In this document: positions 5,103-5,883 of the stretch, in pieces | Position numbering within the stretch: position 1 is the stretch's first letter | Layout: each line of letters starts with the position of its first letter | Origin: Phycisphaerae bacterium | Lineage (GTDB): Bacteria; Planctomycetota; Phycisphaerae; UBA1845; UTPLA1 | DNA: 5,883 nt | Reading direction: 5' to 3' | NCBI GenBank assembly: GCA_016935885.1 | Contig: JAFGQA010000476.1 | Coordinates: 1 to 5,883, forward strand | Notes under the pieces: generated by a model | Seen by the model: the letters and a program-made list of their open reading frames with translations, nothing else | What the model was told of the DNA's origin: nothing | Databases searched by the model: none | Position numbers and translations under genes: made by a program

Positions 5103-5423
5103 TTACGCCGACCAGTACTTGACGTTGAGGTTTCGCAGTTCCTCGAACAGCATGGTGATGTCGGCGGAGGAGATGCCTTCCTCCTCGAGGATGGCCCGGG
5201 TGCCTTCGAGGATGCGTTCGAAGAAATCCTTTCTCTCTCTGGCAGAGCGCTGGTGGACCCTCTGCCAGGTTTCTTCATGCTCCCGGGCCAGCGCGGCACG
5301 GATGCTCACACGGAACATGCCTTTCAGGACGTGTAGGCCAATCTGCGGGAATAGCTTGTGGGCGTGCTCGCTCATTTCAGCGATCTTTCTCTCCTGGAAG
5401 TCGTCCCCCAGAATCGGTTCCAT
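5103..5423 (-). CDS. Hypothetical 106-residue helical protein
   Basis: I do not recognise this family. The protein is hydrophilic, has no cysteine, no signal peptide and no membrane segment, and is rich in Glu, Arg, Ala and Leu, so it should be a small soluble helical protein. It begins MEPILGDDFQERK and ends LRNLNVKYWSA. Its middle (about 45-70) is strongly charged and may form a helical hairpin or coiled coil. It is accepted as a gene because it fills the space after the thioredoxin with a 42-base gap, has the same strand, and has a purine-rich AGGGGGA sequence upstream of its ATG. Cotranscription suggests it is a client, partner or regulator of that thioredoxin, which is inference. Confidence 0.7.
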   Translation of the reverse strand: MEPILGDDFQERKIAEMSEHAHKLFPQIGLHVLKGMFRVSIRAALAREHEETWQRVHQRSARERKDFFERILEGTRAILEEEGISSADITMLFEELRNLNVKYWSA

Positions 5424-5465
5424 GGCCTCTGTCCCCCTGCCCCGTCGGTTGCCGCCCTGCTTTTC

Positions 5466-5783
5466 TCACTGTGCTTCTTCAATCGCTGTCACGAGCCTGC
5501 TTTCTTCGGTCAGCCCGACGAACTGTTGAACAGGCATGCCGTCCTTGAAAATGAGGACCGTGGGCAGAGCCCGGATACCGAGTTGCATGGCCGCGTTCGT
5601 CGCGTTTTCCACGTTGACCTTGCCAACGCGCGCTTTGTCGCCCACCTGTTCCGCCACACGGGCCACGATTTCACCCTGGGGCAGGCACGGACCGCACCAG
5701 GGCGCCCAGAAATCGACCAGCGCAACCCCACTGCTGATCAGATCACTGAAATTGCTGTCGTCCAGTTCCACCACGGCACTCAT
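5466..5783 (-). CDS. Thioredoxin with WCGPC active site
   Basis: A 105-residue single-domain cytoplasmic thioredoxin. The classical WCGPC site places the redox cysteines at 30 and 33, and the cis-proline is Pro74 in RALPT. The start at 5783 is chosen because AAGGAGG (5794-5788) lies four bases upstream and the paralogue starts at the matching point. The ATG at 5816 would add 11 unneeded residues. The helix after the active site reads CLPQGEIV. The proline usually found five residues after the second Cys (as in CKMIAPIL of E. coli TrxA) is Glu38 here, and the Lys/Arg after the second Cys is Leu34. Both thioredoxins share FKDG-x-PVQQFVG near the C-terminus and probably arose by duplication. It leads an operon with the 106-residue hypothetical protein. 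Confidence 0.93.
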   Translation of the reverse strand: MSAVVELDDSNFSDLISSGVALVDFWAPWCGPCLPQGEIVARVAEQVGDKARVGKVNVENATNAAMQLGIRALPTVLIFKDGMPVQQFVGLTEESRLVTAIEEAQ

Positions 5784-5883
5784 TTTGCCTCCTTGCCTGC
5801 TTTGCGTAAGGATCAAGATTCGCGTCGTTCACACCCTGCGGCACCCTGCCCTGCTCTCCCTCAAAACAACTTGTATGTTATAG
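5784..5883 (-). promoter_or_regulatory. Upstream region of the second thioredoxin operon
   Basis: These 100 bases hold the ribosome-binding site of the thioredoxin and no convincing gene. TATAAC on the minus strand (5882-5877) could be a -10 element whose -35 lies beyond the window. The AT-rich right edge contrasts with the GC-rich surroundings, and suggests a promoter there. It does not contain the ATGTTC/GAACAT half-sites seen upstream of the first thioredoxin. Confidence 0.25.

Noticed and set aside
1..5883. CRISPR arrays, tRNA or rRNA genes, insertion sequences
   Set aside because: No regularly spaced direct repeats, RNA gene signatures or transposase motifs were seen on either strand.

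Overview
The window is GC-rich bacterial DNA, densely packed with genes and with short gaps. The gene set is an FmdB-type zinc ribbon, 2[4Fe-4S] ferredoxin, AmrS-type radical SAM enzyme, COG0731-like radical SAM protein, KaiC/RAD55-like protein and two small thioredoxins. This mix of iron-sulfur and thiol chemistry is typical of anaerobes. I infer a sulfate-reducing or syntrophic bacterium of the old Deltaproteobacteria, but the sequence alone cannot fix the taxon.

Layout from left to right. Positions 1-675 hold a minus-strand operon: thioredoxin, FmdB-type zinc ribbon, then the start of a hydrophobic protein cut by the left edge. Positions 676-798 are a divergent control region with overlapping candidate promoters embedded in an inverted repeat. 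Positions 799-2002 run on the plus strand: 2[4Fe-4S] ferredoxin with a helical tail, an MTH1187/YkoF-like thiamine-binding-family protein, and a DtxR/MntR-family regulator. Positions 2079-4087 hold a minus-strand pair of radical SAM genes overlapping by 4 bases: COG0731-like first, AmrS second. Position 4258 starts a lone plus-strand KaiC/RAD55-like gene whose nucleotide-binding motifs are degenerate. Positions 5103-5783 hold a second minus-strand operon: another thioredoxin, then an unrecognised 106-residue protein. The last 100 bases are mostly non-coding upstream DNA.

How they may work together (inference): the divergent region could co-regulate thiol reduction (thioredoxin/FmdB) and iron-sulfur electron transfer (ferredoxin). 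The metal-type regulator encoded in the ferredoxin operon is an obvious candidate controller. The two radical SAM enzymes need reduced low-potential electron donors, which the ferredoxin could supply. No rRNA, tRNA, CRISPR array, transposase or phage gene was seen. The most unusual items are the divergent promoter palindrome (722-771), the probable pseudo-ATPase (4258-5013), and the pair of related thioredoxins with altered residues after the active site.
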